Below are positions 48,420 to 58,775 of a DNA stretch of 64,000 nucleotides, in pieces. Origin of the DNA: Oryzias latipes (Eukaryota > Chordata > Actinopteri > Beloniformes > Adrianichthyidae); assembly GCF_002234675.1 (NCBI RefSeq), contig NC_019866.2, forward strand, positions 8,089,261 through 8,153,260, written 5' to 3'. The notes beneath the pieces were generated by a model. The model was not told the origin of the DNA. It searched no databases and worked only from the letters and a program-made list of their open reading frames with translations. The position numbers were made by a program, and so were the translations under genes. The stretch's first letter is position 1; each line of letters starts with the position of its first letter.

Positions 48420-50405
48420 TCACTTCTTCCTGAGTTTCTTCATAAACATCACTTCATCTCTGTTTCTAATGCCGTAACTGAAAACAAATAAGCATTTGAA
48501 TGCAGGAGTCAGAGGACATTTTAATATTATGTCAGTTGCACACAGTATAAACCAGACTTCATTGATACCCACTCTTTGAGCCTAATTGAGTCATCTTCAA
48601 GCTTTTCCCCCTGAAATACCAGATAATACGTCCTCCAAACATATCTCCTGGAGAAGAAAGGAGGAAAAACAAAGTGAAGATTTGGACACAACTGCTCTGT
48701 TATCGTGTTTACCAAAATTCTTACCAGCTGACATGTTTCACTCCACCTTCTCGTTGCTGTTTAAGCTCCATGAATCTGCGAATGGCCTTCTTAAGATCAA
48801 GAACTGTGGCGTTTTGCACCACCACTATAGCTAAATATGAAAAAAAAAAAATGTTACTACTGTGTATAGTAAAAAAAATGTGCAAAACATATTTAAAATC
48901 ATTTGAAAGCTAAGAAAAATCCACATGCAAATATACATGGTCTGTCCAAAATTAAAAGTTGGATTTAAATATGCAAATTTGGACGCGCCTCCCATTGGAT
49001 AAATATTGCATGGGCGACTGTCTGCTTGGGCGATGGGGTGATTGTCTGTCAACGGGTAACAGGTTTTATAATCCCAACTGATGCAATGAGTTGATTCCCT
49101 CTTTTTAAACCACCAAGTCAATAAACACATCCTGTGGGAGAGATGTTAGTTTGTTGGTGACGGGTCAAATCACTGGCGGTAAATTAAACATCAAAAGAAA
49201 CTGCAGAGAGGGCGAACGGGTTAAGAACTGTCCAACACATTATGAAAAACTGGAGGGATAATGCGGGACACAAGAGCTGTGCACCCTTAAAAAAAAACCC
49301 ACTGACCATTAAGGCCAACCAGAAAAAAAACGTTTGTCAGGGAACATTTAGATTGGACTCCAGAGCGATAGAAGAAGGTTATGAGGTCTGATGAGTCAGG
49401 CAGTGAACACAGACATAGTCATACAAACACAATATAGACACATACTAATTATACAAATCAGCTGGGAGACTTTGGAACTTACGCATGATTTCCCCATCTG
49501 CCTTAACAACCTTCACAGTCATTGCTTGCCCATACTCCAATGCAATCTGGGAGTTTACTTCTTCCAAAGTCACCTGAACACAAAAATATTGCAGATTGTG
49601 GATTCTCATCCTTCTAACACAGTAGAGGGTAAAAAAAAAAAAAATCAGTCAAATGGACTTGGTTAATCCTTTATAACTGCAGACATTTCATGTTTTCTCA
49701 AAGACAAATTTGCAAATACGAAAGATAAACCAGTTGTAAATAACAGATTTCTTTCTGGGCTTAATAATAAATGAGATTAAAAAAAAACAAATGTGATTAT
49801 TGTATAATAGTCCAATGTTACAAGAGCAATACTGACAATACTAATGTTATGGATTATAACCTGTGTTTTTGTTATTTTTATTATGCATGTTTGGTACTTA
49901 ATTCTAGATTAGAACATTTATTTCATTGCTATTCGTATATAATTCTTAAATCGTATAAACAGTTTCAAGAAGAAAAAGGAGAGAAAACATAAATTAGAGC
50001 TATAAGATTGTTTTGAAATTGGATTCGATTTGGCTTTTCAAGAATATATATGCAGCTATTTTCTGCTATGCAAATATGCCGTCAGACAAACCGGAAGAAG
50101 GACGCGTTTCAACTTTAGTGTTAAATTTACAATTTATGAAAATTTTCTTTAAACATCTGCCTGGTGTGCGGAGTGTGGTGTTTTTCTATGACCTGGATCG
50201 GCAGATCACACAGTAAAGGGTCCTGCACAAGTCGAGCAAGTCCCTCTTCGAAGATATCAAGGATCTCTGAATGTGGAAGAGACTCCTCATCTTCCTCCTC
50301 GGCATCTGGAGCTGTCTCATCAGCCAGCTTCTCCTCTTTCACCTCACTGTGACTGTGACTGTCCTGCAAACGATTCTCTCCTTCGTCGGTTTCCTGCTCC
50401 ATCAT
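48420..50405 (-). CDS. snrnp25: snrnp25 (U11/U12 minor-spliceosome 25 kDa protein)
   Basis: Five exons on the minus strand: 50405-50193, 49573-49483, 48830-48725, 48647-48573, 48477-48420 (stop). The product is 180 residues; human SNRNP25 is 132, and the extra length is an acidic N-terminal extension rich in E and D. Recognisable family blocks include FEEGLARLVQDPLLCDLPIQ, VTLEEVNSQIALEYGQAMTV, VVQNATVLDLKKAI and YVWRTYYL, then a basic C-terminus YGIRNRDEV..KKLRKK. The protein has a ubiquitin-like fold and belongs to the U11 part of the U11/U12 di-snRNP that recognises U12-type introns. It is head to head with polr3k, 474 bases apart, as in human. Two adjacent ATGs start the frame (MMEQ). Confidence 0.95.
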
Positions 50406-50879
50406 CTATTATTGGTTAAAAATAAATACATTCAGTAAAAATGAAACCGCTTTCTCTTTTTTGACGCGTTCAATTAAGTACAAAAGATTCTTAAAATAAT
50501 AATAATAGGATACTGTTTACAAAAATGTATCCCAAGACTGGTGTGAATTTTAATGCTGTGTGTCGCAGACCTTATACCGGTGGTATCATCAAAACATGAT
50601 AAATAGTTCCGCTTATCAAAAGTAAGAACTTTTTTTCATGCGGCGGATGGTGGGGTTTTAAAATAATTATATTATTTATAATGTTATACATATATTTATA
50701 CATTTATATACATTCTTTAACAATAACAATTTCATTTTTAACAAACGTTTTTTTTTTTTTTGTTTCCTACCGAGCTGTAAAACCGGAGCAACTGCTTCCG
50801 CTTTGCTTCTCCTTGCTAATGAATTTCGTAGTCGCTACTATCTTTCCCGAGATAGTTTTTCTTTAAATAATCTGGTAAT
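50406..50879. promoter_or_regulatory. shared divergent promoter of snrnp25 and polr3k
   Basis: The 474 bases between the two start codons must hold both promoters and 5' UTRs. No TATA box is placed convincingly. An ETS-type core (CTTCCG, reading CGGAAG on the other strand) lies at 50795-50800, close before polr3k, as is common in housekeeping promoters. Runs of T (50749-50761) and AT-rich DNA fill the middle. Confidence 0.6.
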
Positions 50880-51837
50880 ATGCTTCTTTTTTGTCCTACT
50901 TGTGGAAACGTTTTAATCGTAGAAGAAGGACAGAAATGCTTGAGATTCGCTTGTAACACTTGTCCCTATGTGCACAACGTCACGAGAAAGGTACGCTCCT
51001 TTTATCACTGTCTGACTCTGACTCGAGAAACAAACACGACATTTCTTAGGGTGGTTTTTAATCTCAAACTTTTCAATATTTGTAGGTAAACTACCGAAAA
51101 TATCCCAAGCTGAAAGAGGTGGATGATGTGCTGGGTGGAGCTGCAGCGTGGGAGAACGTGGATTCTACTGCAGGTAACAAACAAGTTTGTTACCAAGAAT
51201 TAAAAAAAAACATGGATAGACTAGAGAATAATATAAAACAAAGGCCAAGAAAAACTAATTTGACTACTAAGACAAATATGTTCTCCATAGGAATAAATTA
51301 AAGTTTATTTGAAACAGTCCATTTGCGTGTTTAAAGGGTGTTAATAGTCACCCTTAGCTGCAAGTACACTTGAAGTTTATTTTATTAAGTGTACTTGGAT
51401 GCAAGTATTGCACATATACTGCTGACCATGTAACGTGTAGGGAGTACATTAACTTAACACTTATTCTGACTAAATTGTGACATTTTATGTTTACTATATA
51501 TAGACTGAACTTCAAGTACACTGCCTCACTCTAAGTATACTTGTAGTACACTTAAATGGACTACTTTTTGCTAGAGGCAGTGTTGCTGTGTGATGCTATG
51601 GCGAGTACCAACCTGAATGTGGGCCACAGAAAGAAGTTCAATCCGAGAACTAACTAAAATTCTGAACATGTGTGTACATATATGCATGTTTGCTTGTGTT
51701 TTTTCACAGAAACGTGTCCCAAATGCGAGCATCCTCGAGCCTACTTCATGCAGATCCAGACCAGATCAGCCGATGAACCAATGACGACTTTCTACAAATG
51801 CTGTAATGCTCAGTGTGGAAACAGATGGAGAGATTGA
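50880..51837 (+). CDS. polr3k: polr3k (RNA polymerase III subunit RPC11)
   Basis: Three exons: 50880-50990, 51086-51173, 51710-51837, giving 108 residues, the same as the human protein. The N-terminal zinc ribbon uses C5, C8, C25 and C28. The C-terminal TFIIS-like ribbon uses C69, C72, C97 and C102 and has the loop RSADEPMT with the acidic pair D88 and E89. That pair is needed for transcript cleavage by the family. RPC11 drives RNA 3' cleavage, termination and reinitiation in Pol III. Exon phases (0, 1) are continuous. A poly(A) signal AATAAA lies at 51925-51930, about 90 bases after the stop. Intron 2 carries a palindromic repeat. Confidence 0.97.
51340..51585. repeat. palindrome-rich repeat in polr3k intron 2
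   Basis: Several AAGTACACTT/AAGTGTACTT units in both directions (51364, 51390, 51516, 51534, 51546). An outer pair, GCAAGTACACTTGAAGTT and AACTTCAAGTACACTGCC, is inverted. This has the look of a small MITE. Superfamily not assigned. Confidence 0.5.
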
Positions 51838-51924
51838 GCATTTTATTTCATTCACTCATTATTTCTAGTTTAAATGGCAATCAAAGCACATGTAAAGAAT
51901 GTTTTGGACCCATTATTATTTATA

Positions 51925-51970
51925 AATAAAATTTGCTTTTCAGAATCAATCAACGGACAAATTCTTTATT
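51925..51970. terminator. facing poly(A) signals of polr3k (+) and possibly cdip1 (-)
   Basis: AATAAA at 51925-51930 serves polr3k. On the minus strand an AATAAA (plus-strand TTTATT) lies at 51965-51970. If it is the cdip1 signal, the cdip1 3' UTR is about 1.3 kb and the two transcripts would overlap or nearly touch. The cdip1 assignment is inference. Confidence 0.45.
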
Positions 51971-53266
51971 TCAGAGCTTTTATTGATAAAATAATACCTG
52001 TGTACATCAGTCAATTCAATTGTCTTAGATGTTTGTATCTTGTTGCAGACATTGAGAGCAATGCATACCACTGGTTCCCACACGTTTATTTTCTATGCAA
52101 TCCTTGAGCTCAAAATGCAATTTCTAGAGCAACTCAATCATCCTTAAGGTAAGGAAGAGAAAAAAAAATACAAATCTAGGAGCCAGCCAAAGAGAATCAC
52201 TTATTTGGATGTGTAGCTCATGCAGACAAATTCTGCACCTCCAAAGCGTTGGTGAAAAATGAAATCGGACATGCTGTGACGGAACAGTGCTTTTACACTG
52301 TTAGTGGTTTATCCAATAAAAACTGTATTTTTGATATTTTTTTAGCTTAATCTGAAAAGACTGCTCAGTCAAGGCTATCGCTTCATCTAACATGCATTTA
52401 TTTATGTCATAGATGACAAATGTCAAGATTAGGTGATCAATGCAATGATGGCTGCATCCCTTTCCAGCTTAAATACGGTTTACTACTTTCAAATCAGTGA
52501 GGAATCTCTACAATCTCAGTATCACAGAGATGGCATGTAGTGTTTCCACATAACCATGTCCTCGGCACACAAAGACTACTAAAATCTCTGATCAAATATG
52601 TTTTGATTAACTCCAGTTATATATTACCTCTATGCTTGAAATTATTCCACTTCTTTCAGGGAATTGATTAAAACAGGACAACCCTTTCTTCAGGAATAAA
52701 AAGGCTAAAAACATAACAAAGTGCAAATGTTGACATTACAATGAAAGCAGATCACAGACACGAGGAACTGGTGAGTAACAGTAAAACAATAAGTCAGCTC
52801 CTGATTGGAGCAAAGAAAAATCAAGTTTCTAGCAGATGTGTCAGTTTAAATTGACAGTTTTCCCACATTTGACAACTACAAATGTCAAAAACAAAATTAC
52901 GCACAAATATTCATAATCCGGAAGAACACGTCTGAGCTTGAACGGATTAAACGAAAAATTAGACAACTTCACATATGAGGACAGCTTTCCTCTACACCAG
53001 GCTGCCAAGCTTTTAAAGTCCTACTATTCACATGCATCCTTAGCAGTAACAGGGATCTGTACAATTCAACTTCATGTTAATAATTTAAAATATGAAGAAA
53101 TATATACAGCAAATTAGCTAATGAGAAAACTGATTACAATACAAGAGGGTTTCACAACACTATGCGAAAAAAAAAAAAAAAGTCGGCCTGTTAATATCAG
53201 CCAGGGGAGCTGCAAGTTTGTTTCTGTTTGCATGTACATGGCTCTGTGGCATCCAGCTGTTGGTGG
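51971..53266. other. cdip1: presumed cdip1 3' UTR
   Basis: About 1.3 kb between the convergent genes, without frames or repeat ends. If the minus-strand poly(A) signal at 51970-51965 is used, all of it is cdip1 3' UTR. Confidence 0.4.
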
Positions 53267-56200
53267 TTAGCATATACGCTTGTATGTGTAGATGTAGCCC
53301 TTACAGTAAGGACAGGTGTGCGTCACGTCCTTCAGGTCATCAATCAGGCAGGGAATCAGGCAGCAGCCCAGGTCACACCTGCGAATGCGGAACGGGACGG
53401 TTATGCATATTTAGACTCAGACCTGTGGACGCCAGGGGCTGGCAGGAACAGAAAATGAACTCTGAGCACATTAAGCTTCCAAGTAAACAACAAAGTCCCT
53501 CAACAAGAATGTGAATTTAAACTAAAATAAGATGACATTTTCTATATTCAAAAATCTGTTCAAATGTCTAGGACAAAGAATTAATGCAAAATATACTTTT
53601 AAAAGGCTAAATGACACACTTTAGGTAGCTAAGAGCCATGAGACACATTCATTAAAACGTGGTTTAAAGAGACACCGACTTCCTGCTTTCAGATTTTGAC
53701 TGCAACAATAAAAATGTAAGACAAAACATCTTTAAAAAAAATCTGATTTATTTTTATCCACTTCTTGAACTTTACTTCCCTGGCCTTATTGCAAGCCAAG
53801 GCTCCACAATTTACAAAAACCTTACATATGGACATTTCTAACTTGAAATGTATTTAAAAAACATTTTGATGTTAAATTTTACTTGTAATCATACAATGTA
53901 TACAGAATTCTTTAAATTCTTTTTTTTTTACTAACATGGATTTTAATTGCAATCTATGTTCATTTCCTTTATATTGATGAACTGTCTGGTTCACATACTT
54001 TTTTTTTTTTTACTAATAATCAAGCTTAGAAGTTTCCTTTATCATTCAATAATCCTTTAATTTGATCCAAAAATTGTCTCATAAAATACTACATGTATTA
54101 CATGGCACTACATGTGCTATATGTAAATAAAATCAAGAACAAAACCAGAATATTTACACTATAATTTGTATTTAACACTACTTTATCATTGTGAATAGGC
54201 CTTAAATGTGACGCTTTCAACTGAATAAAAATAATTAGCACTTGAATTAATGATAAAGCTGTTTAAACTTTGATGCTCCTTTGGTTTTCCTCATCAGAGG
54301 AAAAGTTCCGTTTCGTCACCTTTTTGACCAATTTGTATCTGCCGTTTACAACGATTACTCGTTCCAAACAAGTGCAGTTTACAAGCTCCACAGTACACTC
54401 ACCCTACAAAGAAGCAGAATAGGCAGAAGAGTGTGTTCATGAGGCCAACGTCGTGGGAAATGCGGGTGACGATTGCTTGTTGGCAGTGTGGACACACAGT
54501 CTGCACCGGCGAGGTCTGGAACATTTCCCCCTGCAGTACCGTCACGGTGGTGGCTGCACCTGGTGGACCCAGGACTGTTGTTGTTTGTCCTCCCATGTGC
54601 ACAAAGTGGCCGGGGCCTGGACCCATCTGACCTGGTATTGGGCTAGCGAAGTGCCCGGGAGGCAGTGGGTAGGGGCCACCTGTAAAGAATGAATCCAGAG
54701 GTGTAATAAAAACTGAAACTGTGTCAACGGAACAACTTTATAGAGACCACACAAAAACACAACTTTGATTTAAGTCCTGCAATAAACTTGACTACAAGGA
54801 TGGAGCACAATGAACAGATATAAAATCAGTAAAAGTGAATAAAAAAGATTGAATCAAATGAGTAAAAACAGACGATAAGAATATCAAATAACATCAATTA
54901 AGAATTTTTCTAAATTTTAACTCAAAGCCAGAATCAAAAGGTAGTTCTTGAGCCTTCCTTTAAAAACATAAACAGTCTCTGTGGATCTCTGGGTGGCTTT
55001 TCTACAGTTCCATAATGACTGAATGAGGCTTCCTCATATGTTTTAACTTAAAACCTTTGGAATAACTAACAGACCTGTACCTGAGGAGCTCAGGCTCGGC
55101 AAGGGCTCAAACTTTAAAATCAGATCAGATAAATATGACGGCCCAATGCCAAGCTGAAAAATCATATTTCATGAGATTTAGCAATAGAAGTACAACTATA
55201 AATATTTCATTTGAAATTGATGGTAGAACAATCAAGGGTTCTGTCATTGGCTGCAAACATGAAACATTTGAAGCAGTGGTGGAGAGGAGCTTTTATCCAT
55301 TATGGACAGCCCAGACCATCCTCTCCACCCTGTTCTGGACAAACAGCGGAGCTCCTTCTTTAAGAGGCGCAGACAGCTCCGCTCCAACACTGTCCGATAC
55401 TGGAAATCCTTCCTACCCAATACAATACGCTTTACAATAACTCACAGGGTAACAGATAACTTTTGCACATTTTTGCCTGCACTGTTTGTGAATATTTTTT
55501 TAATTATACCACCTTTTTTTTTTTTTTTTACAATTATTTTGTTTTTATATGATTCAATTTTCTTTTATGATTACAATGCTGCTACTGTAACGCACAAATT
55601 TCCCACTTGTGGGATCAATAAAGTACTTCTGATTCTGATAACAGGAATTAGGTCAAGTAAATGGCAACAATTCAAAACATCCACATTTTCATTGGTAAAA
55701 TGTGTCACAAAAAGGGAGAACTTTAGGCCCTGAGGGAAGCGAGGCGGTATCCTAAAGAGTTAATGAAAAGCTTAAAGTAATAAAAGATTACAAGCTTGAG
55801 CTGAAAGTGTGACGTAAAAGTTTTAAGCATTTCGCTAAGAGTTTTTAAACAGAAAAAGTCTCAGTCTTGATGCTCAAATTTCACTTTAGAAATTCTTTAT
55901 AGAATCTAAATATAATTACAAATATCAAGAATTAGGTACCTTGTGTTGGTGGAGGCATGGGCATAGGCATGGGCATAGGACCCTCCCCTGGGACATGTGG
56001 TGGAAGGAAACCAGGCTGCGTGGCTTCATAAGGTGGAGGGCCATAGTCTGGAGGAAGGGGCTGTCCTTGTATGGGAGCATTTCTTACAGACTCTGAAAGA
56101 TGGGACAAAAAGTTTTTTGTTTTTTTTAAAGCATTACAGACTGCAAAAACAACATATCTGACATTATGAATGAATACTACAAATAAATGCTACATCTATG

Positions 56201-56422
56201 ACATAAATATGCAGATCACTAATTTGGGAAACAGAAAATCAACCTTCAATTGAAATGATTTCACAACAGGAAATAAATGTAAGGCTAATTTCTTTATAAT
56301 ACCTTTCAATAATATTGAACAAAATAATGTGTCTTTAGCTTATTACCTGGCTGTCCATTCTTCTCCACAAGTAGGGGGGCACTGGGACCTCCAGGGTACG
56401 GAGGAGGTGGATCACTGGACAT
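53267..56422 (-). CDS. cdip1: cdip1 (cell death-inducing p53 target, LITAF-domain protein)
   Basis: Four coding exons on the minus strand: 56422-56347, 56092-55940, 54679-54403, 53378-53267 (stop), 205 residues; human CDIP1 is 208. The N-terminus ([18 protein letters not shown]) and middle are proline-rich, with a PPPY motif of the kind bound by WW-domain ubiquitin ligases. The LITAF domain has CPHC (C139, C142), a hydrophobic stretch ([15 protein letters not shown]), CCLIPC and CPYC (C191, C194), ending [26 protein letters not shown] is close to human CDIP1. The family acts on endosomal/lysosomal membranes, and CDIP1 promotes p53- and TNF-linked apoptosis. It converges on polr3k, and a 5' UTR exon lies about 1.4 kb upstream. 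Confidence 0.95.
53379..54402. other. cdip1: cdip1 intron 3
   Basis: AT-rich with T runs near 53924 and 54000. No further feature. Confidence 0.6.
55260..55645 (+). mobile_element. LINE 3' fragment in cdip1 intron 2
   Basis: Frames give [11 protein letters not shown], then [20 protein letters not shown] and PNTIRFTI, the usual last residues of a fish LINE ORF2. The 3' end TTTCCCACTTGTGGGATCAATAAAGTACTTC-type tail follows. Oriented opposite to cdip1. Confidence 0.7.
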
Positions 56423-57814
56423 AGTGGCCAGAACTCAGAACTGGCTTGTTGTTAATAAAACAGGAACACGATCAGAACACTATGGATGTTTTCTATATGT
56501 AAAAAGAAAAAAAAAAGAAAAAAAATACAACTTTTCAAACAAATGATTGAGCTAAATTCTGTCAAACTGACATAAGGCAAAAATCTTGATGTTCCTACCA
56601 GAGAAGCTTGTGTAAACAAAAGATATTGACAGCTTAGATAAGATCTAACATTTTCCTGTTACCATGTAGAATTGCAAGACTTTAATAACAATGTAAGAAA
56701 AGTATTGATACGAGGCTTACAATTGTTTTTATTGCAGTATATTACAGAATATTACTTTGTAAAACACACAAAATATGCTGAAAAGCAGAGTGTAGTGCTT
56801 AAAATTAGGAGAATTTTAGGTAAAACTATAGTGGTATAGTTTTTTTACCTCCTCATGTATATTTAGATCGTTATTTTTTAATATCTATATAGCCTGATAA
56901 AATGCAGAAAAAGTAAACTTGTCTGACAATATCATGCACAAAAATGATAGTTGTACTATTTTTCAAACCTTTAATTGATTTTGAGTCCACTATTTTCCCT
57001 TGTTTAAATTTTGCTGGGATAGTATGAAATTAATATTTTAAGTCAGCGGTGTAAGAAGAGCGCCACCACCAGATTACAAGATGCAATGCACTAAAAAATC
57101 AGTTTCTGTCTGTACCTAATGATATTAAATTAAAGACTTATTCCCCAGTTGGGGTAGTTAAGTCTTCATTTAGTATAAAACAGCAGGATGGGGCCACGTT
57201 GAAAGCAAGCAATAGCCCTTGTTTCAGATCATGTCAGACATAATGTAATTAGGTGATCAGACAAAAAAAGGTGGCATGTGTGTCAATATGCGTTACAACA
57301 TAGTTCATGTTGTGTGCAAGTGCTAGTTTTTGATGCTAACCTAGCCAGTTGTTGTTGTTTTTTCTTTTTAAATCCTGCAGATAATCCTGCTCAGAGCTAC
57401 TTGCACAACAAACCACGAATAACTACTTACTTACGCACAATACGGACGTCTACACTGACTTAGTTTTTAAAATAAAAATTGTAAACACAAAACAAGTCTA
57501 GCACAGTTTCATAACTGTTAACTTCCTACTAAGCAAGCAAAAGGCGATTTTTGAAAAGATACAATCTTTATTAGTGATGATTACTAACTACAACTTCTGT
57601 CGTTTACTGACCTTTCTCTTGTATGCAAGGGCACGACTGACAGAAAACAGCTGTATATAACTTATAACGTAAAAAGGACTAGGGCTAATGTGATTAGCTG
57701 TTCAACGAGCTAGCTAGCTAGCTAGCTAGTTTTTTTCTTCACACAGAACAGAACACATTATATAAACATATGAGATTAAATTTACAGCTTTCATGATAAC
57801 AAGAGAAAATGTAC
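56423..57814. other. cdip1: cdip1 intron between UTR exon and first coding exon
   Basis: AT-rich, with an (AGCT)n tract at its upstream end. No other gene or repeat end recognised. Confidence 0.5.
57709..57729. repeat. (AGCT)n self-complementary microsatellite
   Basis: Five units of GCTA/AGCT in a row, close to the presumed cdip1 transcription start. Confidence 0.9.
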
Positions 57815-57920
57815 CTAGTTTTCGGAGAAATGTCATCCACCTTCGGGCTCACAGAAGTGGTTAAATGCTGGTTTCTCCGACGCTCCTGAGGTGAGACCAC
57901 ATCCGATGAAACCGTTATTG
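57815..57920 (-). other. cdip1: 5' untranslated exon of cdip1
   Basis: On the minus strand the segment ends in a donor (AACTAG/GTACAT, exon edge 57815) and sits at a C/G-richer spot beside the promoter of mgrn1. An acceptor (AACAAG or GCCAG) lies just before the cdip1 ATG at 56422. The right edge is approximate. Confidence 0.5.
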
Positions 57921-57928
57921 ACTTACGC

Positions 57929-57936
57929 TGACGTCA
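57929..57936. promoter_or_regulatory. full CRE palindrome upstream of cdip1
   Basis: The octamer TGACGTCA is the complete consensus binding site for CREB/ATF factors. It lies just before the presumed cdip1 transcription start, a usual position for functional sites. Whether it is used is inference. Confidence 0.55.
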
Positions 57937-58489
57937 TTTAACTCGATATCCCACTAATCTTGTAACTTTTTATTGCCACGTACAAAAAAGAACCCCAATG
58001 TAACGTGAGAAAATAGCCCTAAGCCAAACTTATGTTTGTCGCAACGATTTTGTGTAGTCAGTAATAATTTCAGTGCAAGAAAATTGTAAACAATGCTAAA
58101 CAAGGGTTTTATTTTGATAATATTAAGCGGAAATCTAGCTTCTGATAATTTATTGTTTTATATTAAAATGAGCATAGAACCGTGGCAATATCTCCAGATC
58201 ATTGTTTTTATTTTTACTATTTTACTAAAAATTATTTTTATTTTATTTAATTTTTTTTTGCTTTATCGTTTTAAAGGGGGGGGGTGTACCACAAAAAAAC
58301 TCTGGGAGGGCGTAGGGGGAAGAAAAGACATGTAGAAAAAAATCTTGATTGTATTTAGAGGTATTTAGTATTTTAATCTCTCCAACTTCAAGTTTTTGTA
58401 TTGGCTTCAATTTTATTATTATATATTAGTTTAACTGTATTATTGTTTTAGAGCCCTCCGGCAATCCCCTTGAAAAAAACAAACGTCCC

Positions 58490-58525
58490 GTACTTCCGTA
58501 CAACCTTGGAGACAACCAATCAGCT
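58490..58525 (+). promoter_or_regulatory. mgrn1: ETS and CCAAT elements of the mgrn1 promoter
   Basis: CTTCCG at 58493-58498 is an ETS-type core and ACCAATCAG at 58515-58523 is a good NF-Y CCAAT box. Both lie about 250-285 bases before the mgrn1 ATG in a CG-richer segment, so transcription probably starts soon after. Confidence 0.5.
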
Positions 58526-58775
58526 CGACTCCCAGCTACGCTAGCTTAGCTCTGGCAAAACAACAGCCCGTCTTCAGTTTCGATCTTTTTTTCCGCGACA
58601 TCGCAACCGAGATAATAAAAAAAAAAATGTTATATTAGTCAAAAAGCGTGTTGTTGGTAGACGAGAGGTGTGTTGCGGCGGCGGTCTTGTCTGAAGTCAA
58701 AGCTAATTTGAGCTTCTGACTCGCCGTTAGCATCTAGCTAGCCGTAGCTAAATATCTGCTATCTTGTGGAGGAAG

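Noticed and set aside
55302-55733. 143-codon ORF in cdip1 intron 2
   Set aside because: It is the tail of a LINE ORF running into hydrophobic non-coding sequence, not a host gene.
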